The notes below the pieces were generated by a model. That model searched no databases. It was not told the DNA's origin and worked only from the letters and a program-made list of their open reading frames with translations. Shown here one piece after another: positions 53,719-62,895 of a stretch of DNA of 64,000 bases. Source of the stretch: CAWCWK01 sp963842125 (GTDB lineage Bacteria; Pseudomonadota; Alphaproteobacteria; Rhizobiales; CAWCWK01); assembly GCA_963842125.1 (NCBI GenBank), contig CAWJFE010000005.1, positions 496,001 to 560,000 of the forward strand, written 5' to 3'. Position 1 is the stretch's first letter. The number at the start of each line of letters is the position of its first letter. The position numbers were made by a program, and so were the translations under genes.

Positions 53719-53751
53719 TTTTCTCTCCCTGGTTTTTCGTCCTTGGGGCCT

Positions 53752-54640
53752 TCAGACCTCCTTGCGGCGCGCGAGAACGGCGACGAGGATGATCGCGCCC
53801 TTCAAAATCTGCTGGTAGTCGCTGTCGACGTTGAAGAGGTTCACGACGTTGTCGATGACGGCGAGCGCGATCACCTTGCCCAGAACCCCGATGGCGGTGC
53901 CGCCGCCTCCGCCCAGCAATTCCCCACCGATCACGACGGCGGCGATGGCGTCGAACTCGTAGGCGGCGCCGACGGAGGGCTGCGCGATGCCGAGCCGGCT
54001 GGCGAGCAGCGCGCCGGCCACGGCCGACACGATGCCCGTCAATACGTAGGCGGCGATGAGATGCTTGTTGACGTTGATGCCAGTCAGGCGGCCGGCTTCC
54101 TTGTTGACGCCGATCGAGAAGCCGGCTCGGCCGGAGACCGTGTGGTCGCGGTAGAACCAGACGAGCGGCACGGTGAGCACGAAGAGGATGAAGGTGACGG
54201 GGACGGGCCCGATGAATGCGCCGCCGAGCAGCGACCGGAAGAGTTCGTCCGTCGGGTACCGCGGCGTCCCGGCATAGACGTAGACGAGGCCACGCACGGT
54301 CCCCATCGTCGCGAGTGTTACGATGAAGGGTTGCAGGTCGAAGCATGCGATGAGCCAGCCGTTCACGAAGCCGTTCACGCCGCCAGCCATGAGCGCGATG
54401 GCGATGGCGGCGCTGAAATGCACCTAATCCTAGAGGCCAGCCGCCAGCATGCCGGCGATGGCGAGCGTCGAGCCGACGGTGAGGTCGATGCCCCCGGTGC
54501 GCACGACGATGAGCATGCCGAGCGCGAGAAAGCCGTTGGTGACCGCCTGGCGCACGACGTCGACGAAGTTGCGCTCGGACAGGAAGGCATCGAAGGTCAG
54601 GCTTGCGGCCATGTCGAGGGCGAGGATCGCGCCGGCCAAC
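53752..54640 (-). pseudogene. Sugar ABC transporter permease (RbsC-like), interrupted
   Basis: The N-terminal fragment (TFDAFLSERNFVDVVRQAV to STLAIAGMLAAGL) ends at TAG, GAT, TAG (54424-54432) and the same frame resumes with HFSAAIAIALMAGGVNGFVN, running intact to LARRKEV. The very N-terminus is missing: near 54640 the sequence changes into the IS630 remnant on the other strand. Two amber stops and a truncated 5' end make it inactive unless reinitiation at GTG 54423 gives a shortened protein. No ATPase gene (rbsA) is present. Confidence 0.8.
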
Positions 54641-55170
54641 TCGATCTGGACCCCGCCCACTTGGTCTTTGTCGACGAGACGGGGCTGTCGACCAAGATGG
54701 CGCGCCTTCGTGGCCGCGCGCTTCGAGGCGAGCGCTGCCGCGCCGGCGTACCGCACGGACACTGGAAGACCACCACCTTCGTGGGCGCGCTGCGCCTGAC
54801 GGGCATGACCGCATACATGGTGTTGGATGGCGCGATGAACGGGACCGCGTTCCTGGCCTATACCGAGCAGGTCCTCGCGCCGAGCCTGCAAAAAGGCGAC
54901 GTGGTCATCCTCGACAACCTCCCGGCTCACAAGGCCGCGGGCGTACGAGAGGCGATCCACGCCGTCGGTGCCAGGCTTATGTTCCTGCCGCCCTACAGTC
55001 CCGACTTCAACCCGATCGAGAACGCGTTCGCCAAGCTCAAAGCGCTGCTGCGAAAGGCCGCCGAGAGGACCATCCCCGACCTGTGGCAGACCACCGGACG
55101 CCTGCTCGACGCCTTCACGCCAGCCGAATGCGCCAACTAGTTCCAAGCCGCAGGATACGAGCCGACATGA
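54625..55170 (+). mobile_element. IS630-family transposase remnant (C-terminal half)
   Basis: DLDPAHLVFVDETGLSTKMAR opens the catalytic core; VILDNLPAHKAAGVREAI and PPYSPDFNPIENAFAKLKALLRKA complete the DDE triad (Asp of VDET, Asp of LDN, Glu of IEN). The N-terminal HTH part is absent. A TAG at 55138-55140 replaces the Tyr of the usual CANYF; the same frame then reads FQAAGYEPT to the family's normal TGA at 55168-55170. About 175 of roughly 350 codons remain. Confidence 0.88.
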
Positions 55171-55188
55171 ACCGGATCCGCTCTAGCG
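55165..55188. repeat. Probable IS630 terminal sequence
   Basis: Directly after the transposase end, ATGAACCGGATCCGCTC-TA reads on the minus strand as TA-GAGCGGATCCGGTTCAT. It matches TA-GAGCGCGTCCGGTTCAT at 3834-3853. IS630 elements insert at TA, in keeping with an element end here. The other end was not found. Confidence 0.45.
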
Positions 55189-55308
55189 CGGCGAACTCTG
55201 CTCGCCGGCAAGGGCTGCGACGCCCGCCTGGGGGCATCGCAATCTTGGATCGCTCGGTGACTTCCGACGTGCGAACCTCGCCGACCGCCTCGTTCCTGCC
55301 GGGCGGGC

Positions 55309-56883
55309 CTACATGCCGGCGGTGAAGTACTTCACCTTCACCTGATCGTCGGCATCGACGGCTGCGCCGACCTCGTTCGTCATCGCCCAGTTCAGCACCT
55401 GATGGTGGATGGGGAGGTAGGCCACGTCGGCTTTTGCGATCTCCCACATCTCGGCGATCATCGCGTCGCGCTTCTCGAGGTCGACCTCGGCCGCGATTGC
55501 CTTGGTCATCTCGTCGATCTTCGGGTTGGAATAGCGGGTGCCGTTCCAGGAGCCGTAGAGATCGCCCTTGGTGTGGTAGAGGAAGTTGAAGATGTACTCG
55601 CTGTCATAGGACGGCACGCCCCAGCCAAGCATGTAGAAGTCGGATTCGAGCCCGTTCACCAGCGGGAAGTGCTGCGCCTTCGGCTGCGCGTTGAGGCCCA
55701 CCTCGATCCCGATCTGCGCCAGCATGCCTACGGCTGCGAGGCAGATGGCCTCGTCGTTGATGTAGCGATCGTTCGGACAATCGAGCTGGACGGAGAAGCC
55801 CTCGCCGAAGCCCGCCTCTTCCAACTTGGCGCGCGCCGCGTCGAGATCGGTGTCTGGAACGGTATTCAGTTCCTCGTTCCAGCCATTGACGAAAGGCGGC
55901 ATGATGACACCGGCCGGGATCGACTGGCCGCGCATCACGATGTCGCGGATCGCGTCGCGGTTCAGCGCCATGTTCATGGCCTCGCGCACCCGAAGATCGG
56001 CCATCGGGTTCTTGCCGTCGACGCTTTCGTGCACCAGCGCGTCGCTGACGTTCATGCCGAAGAAGATGACGCGGTTCTGCGGCGACGACATGATCTTGAA
56101 ATCGGCGGCCTCCTCGACCCTGGCCAGATCCTGCACAGGCACGTCCTGGATGAAGTCGACCTCGTCGGAGAGAAGTGCCGCGATCCGCGTGGCCGGATTC
56201 TGGATGGGCGTATAGACGATGTCGGTATAGGCCAGCGGGAACTCGTCCTTGCCCCAATAGTCCTCGAACGCCGTCATCACGGTCCGCTCGTCCGCGACGC
56301 GGCTGACGAGCTTGTAGGGGCCGGTCCCGTTTACGTTCTGCGAGGCGAAGGTCTCCTCGCCGCCCTCGACATCCTGCACGGTGACCGTGCCGTTGGCCTC
56401 GGCCCAGTCCTTGTCCATCATCAGGATGTTGGGCAGCGCCGTGGGAAGGAGCGGGTTCGGCCCCTTCGTCGTGACGCGAATCTCGTGGTCGCCCGCCTCT
56501 TCGACCGAGGCGACCGAGGAGATGAGCCCCTTCATGTCGCTGTTCTCCGACAGCGCGCGCTCCATCGAGAAGACAACGTCCTCGGCGGTGAAGTCGGCGC
56601 CGTCGTGGAAGGTCACGCCCTCGCGCAGCTTGAACGTCCAGACTTCGGGCGATGCGGGATCGACCGACCACTCGGTAGCCAGCGCGGCCTCCAGTTCGCC
56701 GTCGGGGTTCCGCAACACCAGAGGCTCCATCATCTGGTTCTGGAGCGCGAGCGTCGGCCCCTCGTTCTGGGCGTGGGGATCGACGGTGAGAGCATCGCCG
56801 GAGCGCGCCCATCGGAGCGTTTCGGCGCTTGCGGTGGTCGTCAGGACGAGGGTCATCGCGGTGGCTGTCAGCAGGGTCTTCAT
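55309..56883 (-). CDS. ABC transporter substrate-binding protein, family 5 (peptide/opine type)
   Basis: 524 residues, intact, signal peptide ending ASA. SBP_bac_5 landmarks: TLRWARSGDALTVDPHAQNEG at the start of the mature protein, TFKLREGVTFHDGADFTAEDVVFS, NGTGPYKLV and a C-terminal AYLPIHHQVLNWA. ATG at 56883 preceded by GAGGAC. It is 68 bases after the M24 peptidase gene and reads with it; the permease and ATPase genes that would normally follow are absent, replaced by the IS remnant and decayed genes. Confidence 0.9.
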   Translation of the reverse strand: MKTLLTATAMTLVLTTTASAETLRWARSGDALTVDPHAQNEGPTLALQNQMMEPLVLRNPDGELEAALATEWSVDPASPEVWTFKLREGVTFHDGADFTAEDVVFSMERALSENSDMKGLISSVASVEEAGDHEIRVTTKGPNPLLPTALPNILMMDKDWAEANGTVTVQDVEGGEETFASQNVNGTGPYKLVSRVADERTVMTAFEDYWGKDEFPLAYTDIVYTPIQNPATRIAALLSDEVDFIQDVPVQDLARVEEAADFKIMSSPQNRVIFFGMNVSDALVHESVDGKNPMADLRVREAMNMALNRDAIRDIVMRGQSIPAGVIMPPFVNGWNEELNTVPDTDLDAARAKLEEAGFGEGFSVQLDCPNDRYINDEAICLAAVGMLAQIGIEVGLNAQPKAQHFPLVNGLESDFYMLGWGVPSYDSEYIFNFLYHTKGDLYGSWNGTRYSNPKIDEMTKAIAAEVDLEKRDAMIAEMWEIAKADVAYLPIHHQVLNWAMTNEVGAAVDADDQVKVKYFTAGM

Positions 56884-56951
56884 GTGTCCTCAAGCTCCTT
56901 TGTAAGACGTTGGTCGACGGGTTTCGGTCGGACCTCATGCAACGCTTCGCT

Positions 56952-58040
56952 TCAACCGACCCGGCGCACCTCGCGCGGCAGGCTCGACAGGATGTCGGGG
57001 CCGGCCTCGCGCAGGATCACGATGTCCTCCAGGCGCACGCCGAAGCGGCCAGGCAGGTAGATGCCGGGCTCGATGGAGAAGACCATTCCGGTCTCCAGCA
57101 CGGTCTGGGAGGTCGATGTCAGGTAAGGCGGTTCGTGGACTTCGAGGCCCAATCCGTGACCGGTGCGGTGGACGAAGTATTCGCCATAGCCCGCGTCGGC
57201 GATGACCTGCCGGGCCGCGTCATCGACCTCGTGGGCGCGCACGCCGGGCCGCGCGGCCGCAGCGGCGGCCTCCCAGGCGCGCTCCACTACGGAATGCACC
57301 TCGTCATAGCCCTCGGGTGCGTCTCCTATCACGGCCATGCGGGTGATGTCGCTCGGGTAGCCTCCAAGGGCTGCCCCAATGTCGAAGACGAGCGCATCGC
57401 CATCCTCCAACCGTCTGTCGCCGGTCGCGTGGTGCGGATAGGCGCCGTTCGGCCCGCTGGCGCAGAGCGTGAAGGCGACGCTCGCACCCTGCTGCCCAAA
57501 GGCGTCGCGAATGGCCTTCGTCGCCTCCAACTCTGTCATGCCGACGCGAAGGGCGGCGAAACCTGCCTCCATCGCGTTGTCCGCTGCCGTTGCACTGGCC
57601 TTCAGCGCCGTCAACTCGGCCGCGTCCTTGCGCATGCGCAAGGCGCCGACGAGCGTATCGGCGAAGACAGGCTCGGCCCCGTCGAACGCGGCCAGGAGCG
57701 GCAGGGCGAAATCGGAGCGCATGGTTTCGTCGAGAACGAGACGCCGTACAGGGCCGATCCGGTCCGCCAGCGCGGCGAGGGCGCCGCCCGGGCCATCCTC
57801 GTCGCGCCATGTCAGAAGGGGCAGGCCCGACTGGGCACCCGCCTGCTCGGCGTTGACGGAGGGCACGACGAAGACCGTATCGTCCCGCCCGATGGCCAGA
57901 AGCGTGAGCCGCTCGTCGGGGTGCGGATGCCAGTCGAGCACCCAGTGCATGTGCGCCCCCGGCCCCAGGGCCACGAGGTCGACCGCGTCCGCATCCATCC
58001 GCTCGCGAATGCGTGCCAGTCTCTCGTCTGTCCGGCCCAT
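56952..58040 (-). CDS. M24-family metallopeptidase (Xaa-Pro aminopeptidase-like)
   Basis: 362 residues from the ATG at 58040 (GGAGAC upstream). Creatinase-type N-domain, then the pita-bread domain with all five metal ligands: Asp in VFDIGAAL, Asp in YPSDITRM, His in HRTGHGLGLEVHEPP, Glu in FSIEPGIYL and Glu in GVRLEDIVI. It could be a proline peptidase or a C-N hydrolase. Follows the M20 gene after 13 bases in one operon. Confidence 0.9.
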   Translation of the reverse strand: MGRTDERLARIRERMDADAVDLVALGPGAHMHWVLDWHPHPDERLTLLAIGRDDTVFVVPSVNAEQAGAQSGLPLLTWRDEDGPGGALAALADRIGPVRRLVLDETMRSDFALPLLAAFDGAEPVFADTLVGALRMRKDAAELTALKASATAADNAMEAGFAALRVGMTELEATKAIRDAFGQQGASVAFTLCASGPNGAYPHHATGDRRLEDGDALVFDIGAALGGYPSDITRMAVIGDAPEGYDEVHSVVERAWEAAAAAARPGVRAHEVDDAARQVIADAGYGEYFVHRTGHGLGLEVHEPPYLTSTSQTVLETGMVFSIEPGIYLPGRFGVRLEDIVILREAGPDILSSLPREVRRVG

Positions 58041-58053
58041 CGCTCGTCTCCTC

Positions 58054-59460
58054 TCAGGCCGCGCGCGGACGCGCATCGGGCGTCAGCGGGCTCTCATAGG
58101 GTTGGCGAGCGATCCTGGCGTCGAAATCCGCCTTGGCCTCGGCCAGCAGTTCGGGCCGGGTCAACAGATCGGCCGCCGCGCCGGCGAGCGCCTTGGAGAC
58201 TTGGACCATGGCCTTGTGCGCCGCCGGCGTCTTGCCCTGTGCCACGATCTGCCAGGTATGAAGCGGTGTCCCGGTGGCGAAGGTCGCGCCGCCCAGCTGT
58301 GCGAACGGCACCGTCCAGCTCACGTCGCCGAGATCGGTCGATCCCAGCATCGGCACGCCACGGGTCTCCAAGGGGACGACGTAGTCGCAGATCGGCACAT
58401 CCCGCGGCTCGACGCCTGCGGCCAGATGCGCCGCCTCGATGTCCTCGGCCGTCAACGTGGCCTGCATCTTGGCGGCCGAGGCCAGCTCGATATCGTTGAA
58501 CCGCGCCGGACCGGCATCTTCGAGGTGCCGGTGCAGCAGCCGATAGAGGGGCGGATTGTCCAGCATCTCGGACATGGCGGAGATGAAATCGACGGACACT
58601 TCGGTGCCCGTCATCATCGCCGCGCCTTCGGCGACGCGGGTCACGCGGGCCAGGACCGACTGCATGTCGACCCGCTTCAGGGAACGGACCGAATAGCGCA
58701 CCGTCGCACGCTCCTGCACGACGTTGGGCGCGATGCCGCCCGAATCCGTGATCGCGTAGTGCATCCGGGCGTCTTGCGGCACGTGTTCGCGAAGGTAGTT
58801 GACGCCCACGTTCATCAACTCGACCGCGTCGAGAGCGCTACGGCCCAGATGCGGCGAGACGGCCGCGTGGGACGTCCGCCCGCGAAAGTGAAAATCGACC
58901 ATGGCTACGGCGAGCGTCAGCGGCGGGATGATGCCGTTGAAGCTCATCGGATGCCAGGAGAACGCCGCGTCGACGTCGTCGAAGATTCCGTCGCGCACCA
59001 TGAAGGTCTTGGCCGCCCCGCCTTCCTCGGCCGGGCAGCCGTAATAGCGGATGGTGCCGGGCAGGCCTTCGCTTTCTAGCCAATCCTTGACGGCGGTCGC
59101 CGCCAAGAGCGCTCCCGCGCCGAGAAGGTTGTGACCGCAGCCATGCCCCGCGCCGCCAGGCTCGACCGGTCGATGCGTATCGACGCCCGCCTCCTGGCTC
59201 AGACCCGGCAACGCGTCGTATTCCCCGAGGATGGCGATGACCGGCCCGCCGGCGCCCGCCTCGCCCATCACCGCGGTCTCGATGCCCGACACGCCGGCGG
59301 TCACGCGAAAACCTTGCGCCTCCAGAGCCGCGCGGTGCGCCTCGGCCGAGCGGTGCTCGGCGTAAAGCGTCTCCGGCGTCCCCCAGACCGTGTCGGCCAG
59401 TTCGGTGAACGTCCGGGACTTGGTTTCGACATGCCGCCAGAGCGGATTTTCGTTTTGCAT
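58054..59460 (-). CDS. M20-family amidohydrolase (AbgB/p-aminobenzoyl-glutamate hydrolase-like)
   Basis: 468 residues. Metal-binding segments GHGCGHNLLGAG and GCPAEEGGAAK, the dimerisation segment FRGRTSHAAVSPHLGRSALDAVELM, and a C-terminal TPLHTWQIVAQGKTPAAHKAM are those of AbgB-type hydrolases. These split N-acyl or amide bonds of aromatic or acyl amino acids. Operon with M24 downstream; the BKACE gene ends 60 bases upstream. Confidence 0.9.
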   Translation of the reverse strand: MQNENPLWRHVETKSRTFTELADTVWGTPETLYAEHRSAEAHRAALEAQGFRVTAGVSGIETAVMGEAGAGGPVIAILGEYDALPGLSQEAGVDTHRPVEPGGAGHGCGHNLLGAGALLAATAVKDWLESEGLPGTIRYYGCPAEEGGAAKTFMVRDGIFDDVDAAFSWHPMSFNGIIPPLTLAVAMVDFHFRGRTSHAAVSPHLGRSALDAVELMNVGVNYLREHVPQDARMHYAITDSGGIAPNVVQERATVRYSVRSLKRVDMQSVLARVTRVAEGAAMMTGTEVSVDFISAMSEMLDNPPLYRLLHRHLEDAGPARFNDIELASAAKMQATLTAEDIEAAHLAAGVEPRDVPICDYVVPLETRGVPMLGSTDLGDVSWTVPFAQLGGATFATGTPLHTWQIVAQGKTPAAHKAMVQVSKALAGAAADLLTRPELLAEAKADFDARIARQPYESPLTPDARPRAA

Positions 59461-59520
59461 GTATGGGACTTGGCGCTGGAGGATGTGCTGCGAACATAGG
59501 TTCGCATTACGAACGTGCTG

Positions 59521-60444
59521 TCAACGGTTGGCTGCGCTGGTGATGACTCTTCTTCGGTTGTCCTTCGCAGCTGCGCCAGGCGACGCGCGAAGGCCGAGAA
59601 CTGCCCGGGCTTCGGCTGCGGTCGCGACGGAGCGGCCGTGCGTCGCCGCGATTTCCACCGCGCGTGCGACGAGGGCCGCATTGCTGGGCGCGAGGGTCTC
59701 GCGATCCATCCGCACGTTATCCTCGAGCCCGGTGCGAGCATGCCCGCCGGCCGCGATGGACCATTCGTTGACGACGATCTGCGCCGGGCCGATGCCGGCC
59801 GCGCACCAGGGCGCATCCGGGCCGAAGAGATGTTGGTGGGCGGCGCGCATCGCGTCGAAAGCGTGGCGCTCGGCGGGAAGGGCATTCCGGACGCCGAGGA
59901 CGAATTGGCAATAGGGCGCGCGCTCCTGGTCCGCGCCGGCGTGCGTCGTGGTCAGGCGTCCGTCCCGCCACATCGCATGCGCCTGATAGACGTGGGAAAG
60001 ATCGAAGCACTCTACCTCGGGGACGACGGCATGTCGCGCCATCTCGCCGGCCAGCCAATCGACGAGATCCGGCGGGTTCTCGTAGACACGGGTGGGGAAG
60101 TTGTTGGAGCCGACCGTGAGCGAGCACATGTCCGGCGCCAAGCGGATCATTCCGCCCCGCACCCGCCCGGCGCCGGAGCGCCCGCCAGTGGAGAGTTGCA
60201 CGATCATACCGGGGCAGTGGCGCTCTATCCCGCTCTTCAATGCGGCGAACCGGTCGGGGTCGCTCGTCGGAGTGCCGTCGTCTTCGCGAACGTGGCAATG
60301 CGCGATCGCGGCGCCGGCCTCGAACGCCTCCTGCGTACTCTCGATCTGCTCGGCCACCGTGACGGGCACGGCCGGGTTGTCCGATTTCTGGGGAAGCGAC
60401 CCTGTGATCGCGACGCAGATGATGACGGGCTCTGTCGAGGTCAT
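59521..60444 (-). CDS. BKACE-family (DUF849) beta-keto acid cleavage enzyme
   Basis: 307 residues. TIM-barrel start VIICVAITGSLPQKSDNPAVPVT, zinc ligands His49 and His51 in AHCHVREDDGTPT, STGGRSGAG for the keto acid, and LEDNVRMDRETLAPSN near the C-terminus mark the family. BKACEs condense a beta-keto acid with acetyl-CoA, giving acetoacetate and a CoA ester; specificities vary from 3-keto-5-aminohexanoate to dehydrocarnitine. With M20 and M24 enzymes and a binding protein downstream it likely serves breakdown of an amino- or acyl-substituted compound. Confidence 0.9.
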   Translation of the reverse strand: MTSTEPVIICVAITGSLPQKSDNPAVPVTVAEQIESTQEAFEAGAAIAHCHVREDDGTPTSDPDRFAALKSGIERHCPGMIVQLSTGGRSGAGRVRGGMIRLAPDMCSLTVGSNNFPTRVYENPPDLVDWLAGEMARHAVVPEVECFDLSHVYQAHAMWRDGRLTTTHAGADQERAPYCQFVLGVRNALPAERHAFDAMRAAHQHLFGPDAPWCAAGIGPAQIVVNEWSIAAGGHARTGLEDNVRMDRETLAPSNAALVARAVEIAATHGRSVATAAEARAVLGLRASPGAAAKDNRRRVITSAANR

Positions 60445-60526
60445 GGGGCGGATCGTTCCTCTTCACGTTGCGCGCGGGCGGCGGTCTCACTGCACGAGAC
60501 TGACCGATACCGTAGGCGGCTACCGC

Positions 60527-60583
60527 TTTCGAACAAAACCATTGACGTCTTCCCAGGGATGAGCAACCGTATTTCGAACAAAA
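60527..60583. promoter_or_regulatory. Twin TTTCGAACAAAA boxes in the divergent promoter region
   Basis: TTTCGAACAAAA occurs exactly at 60527-60538 and 60572-60583, 45 bases apart, each containing the palindrome TTCGAA. The region 60445-60679 separates the BKACE operon from the amino acid ABC operon. A 12-base exact repeat of such AT-rich sequence is striking in this GC-rich DNA and is a good operator candidate for both operons. Confidence 0.55.
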
Positions 60584-60679
60584 GTGCGCGCAGCGAACAT
60601 TTGAGGTGCTGAAGTGCGCTGGGATCTGGAAACCTCAACGGACGTCGATCTTCGCCGTCCACGCAAGGAGAAGTGTGAC

Positions 60680-61486
60680 ATGACGAACCGTATCATCACT
60701 GCGATAGCCAGCGTTTGCCTGGTCGCCGGCCTCACGACTGCGGTCGAGGCCAAGTCGCTCGACGACATCCTGTCGGACGGGACGATCCGGATCGGCATCA
60801 ATCCGAACTTCCCGAACATGAGCACGCGCAACGATGCGGGCGAGTGGGAAGGTTTCGACATCACGGTCGGCACCCGCATCGCCGAAGCGCTGGGCGTCGA
60901 GGTCGAATGGGTCCCGACGGAGACCGCGCAGCGCGTACCCTTCCTCGTGTCCGACCGGATCGACGTCTCGCTCGGCGCGCTGACCCGCAACGTCGATCGC
61001 GCCAAGCTGATCGACTTCACGGTGCCGGTCCACACCGAGGTGCTGGCCGTCCTCGCCACCGATCAGATCGAGGGCGATAGCTGGGAGGACTTCAACAAGG
61101 AGGGCGTGACGCTCGCCAACATGCGCGGCAACTGGACCGTGGGCTGGATCGAGGAGAACATGCCCAATGTCGAGATCGAGCTGGTCGACAGCATCGCCGA
61201 CACGGTCCGCCTCGTCGCGCAGGGCCGCGCCGACGCCATCGTCGAGAACATCGACTTCTTCATGGGCTTTACCGGCAACCACGACAACGTGACCTGGCGC
61301 GTGGTCGAAGACCCGATCTTCGTCGCTTTCTGCGCGGCCGGCGTCTCACAGGGCAACGAACAGCTGACCGAGGTGCTCAACATCGCGCTCTACGACCTGC
61401 ACTCGTCCGGCGCGATCAAGGAGATCTGGGAGGAGAACTATGGTGCGCCGATGCTGCGCGAAGTGCCCGTGACGCCCTGGTTCTGA
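60680..61486 (+). CDS. Polar amino acid ABC transporter binding protein (SBP family 3)
   Basis: 268 residues from the ATG at 60680, with AAGGAG nine bases upstream; signal peptide ends VEA. Mature segments GTIRIGINPNFPNMSTRNDAGEWEGFDI and VSLGALTRNVDRAKLIDFT are standard SBP_bac_3. It opens a complete operon with two permeases and an ATPase. The arginine normally binding the ligand carboxylate is not in the usual place (LTRNVDRAK gives Arg), so an amino acid-like ligand is plausible. Confidence 0.9.
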   Translation: MTNRIITAIASVCLVAGLTTAVEAKSLDDILSDGTIRIGINPNFPNMSTRNDAGEWEGFDITVGTRIAEALGVEVEWVPTETAQRVPFLVSDRIDVSLGALTRNVDRAKLIDFTVPVHTEVLAVLATDQIEGDSWEDFNKEGVTLANMRGNWTVGWIEENMPNVEIELVDSIADTVRLVAQGRADAIVENIDFFMGFTGNHDNVTWRVVEDPIFVAFCAAGVSQGNEQLTEVLNIALYDLHSSGAIKEIWEENYGAPMLREVPVTPWF

Positions 61487-61531
61487 TCGGGCGAAGAGCG
61501 CGGCGTAACCGTTCCCGAGGCTTGAGACCTG

Positions 61532-62209
61532 ATGAACTACACCTTCCAGTTCGGTGTCGTCTGGGACAATTTCGGTACGCTTCTCGAAGGCGCCTGGCTG
61601 ACCTTTCAGCTGGGCGTCTTCGCCTTCACGGCCGGCGCGCTCGTCGGCCTCGTGGGGGCGGCTGTGAAGACCTACGGTCCGCGCCCGCTGCGCTGGCTGG
61701 TGGACGCCTATGTCGTCTTCATCACCAACACCCCGGCGCTCATTCAGATCTACTTCCTCTATTTCGGCCTGCCCGAACTCGGGATTCGCTGGTCGAACGA
61801 GGCCTGCGTGCTGATCGGCCTGACGCTTAACGCCGGCGCCTATCTCACGATGATCCTGCGGGCGGGTTTCCTCTCGGTCCGCACCACCGAGATGGAGGCG
61901 GGCGAGACGCTGGGCATGACGCTCGTGCAGCGCATCCGCTATATCGTCGTGCCGCATATCGCGAAGTCGATCTATCCGGCGCTCGCCAACTTCTTCATCG
62001 TCGTCCTCGTCATGGGCACGTCCGTCGGCGCGCTGATCGGTGTCGACGAGTTGACGGGGCAGGCAATTAACCTGTCGTCGATCAACTATCGCTGGCTGGA
62101 ATATTTCACTGTCACGGCCGGGCTTTACGTAGCGCTGACCTTCGTTGCGAGCATGGGCCTGGCGTTGGTCGGGCGCTGGGCGTTCCGCGTGCGCGTGCGG
62201 ATCTTCTGA
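61532..62209 (+). CDS. Amino acid ABC transporter permease (HisQ/HisM type)
   Basis: 225 residues, about five membrane segments, with the EAA loop containing MEAGETLGMTLVQRIRYIVVPH. FITNTPALIQIYFLYFGLPE is the typical second-helix region. Its TGA overlaps the next permease's ATG. Forms a heterodimeric channel with it. Confidence 0.9.
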   Translation: MNYTFQFGVVWDNFGTLLEGAWLTFQLGVFAFTAGALVGLVGAAVKTYGPRPLRWLVDAYVVFITNTPALIQIYFLYFGLPELGIRWSNEACVLIGLTLNAGAYLTMILRAGFLSVRTTEMEAGETLGMTLVQRIRYIVVPHIAKSIYPALANFFIVVLVMGTSVGALIGVDELTGQAINLSSINYRWLEYFTVTAGLYVALTFVASMGLALVGRWAFRVRVRIF

Positions 62210-62895
62210 TGGAACGGATTCTCGCGCAGATTCCAGACTTCTTCACGCTAGCGAATCTCGGTCTCCTCGGAGAGGCCGCGATGATGACGCTCGGCATGAC
62301 CTTGGTCGGCTGCGGGATCGGCTTCACGCTCGCGCTCGGCCTCGTGATCCTGCGCACCACGCCAGGCGCTTGGGCGGCGCCGCTTCGCTTCGTATGCATC
62401 CTCTACGTCGAGGTCTTTCGTCGCATCCCTTTCCTCGTCGTCGTCTATCTCGTCCTCTTCTTCATTCAGACGATCACCACCGACGCCTCGCTCTTCACGA
62501 TCGCGGTGATCGCGATCTGCATCTACGCGGTGGCCTATACGGCCGATATCATTCGCGGCGGCATCGAATCGGTGTCGGAGACGCAGATCGAGGCGGCCCG
62601 CGCCATGAACCTGTCGCGCCTTCAAACGCTCTTCACGATCGTCCTGCCGCAAGCCTGGCCGATCATCGTGCCGCCAGCGATCGCGTTCGCCGTCTCGTTC
62701 ATCAAGGACACGGCTCTCGTGAGTCAGATCGGTGTCTTCGAGCTGACGTTCCGGGGCAAGGAGCTGAACAATCAGGGCTACTCGGGCATCCTCGTCTTCG
62801 GGACGATCGCATTCTGCTACTTTCTGATGTCCTTCCCGCTCAGCATGCTGGGGCAGTACCTGGAGAAGCGTCTTGCCTCACCTCGCGGTCGATGA
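62209..62895 (+). CDS. Amino acid ABC transporter permease (second subunit)
   Basis: 228 residues. YVEVFRRIPFLVVVYLVLFF and the EAA loop IEAARAMNLSRLQTLFTIVLPQAWP are typical of the HisM/GltK group. It starts at the ATG overlapping the previous stop and ends 23 bases inside the ATPase gene. Confidence 0.9.
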   Translation: MERILAQIPDFFTLANLGLLGEAAMMTLGMTLVGCGIGFTLALGLVILRTTPGAWAAPLRFVCILYVEVFRRIPFLVVVYLVLFFIQTITTDASLFTIAVIAICIYAVAYTADIIRGGIESVSETQIEAARAMNLSRLQTLFTIVLPQAWPIIVPPAIAFAVSFIKDTALVSQIGVFELTFRGKELNNQGYSGILVFGTIAFCYFLMSFPLSMLGQYLEKRLASPRGR

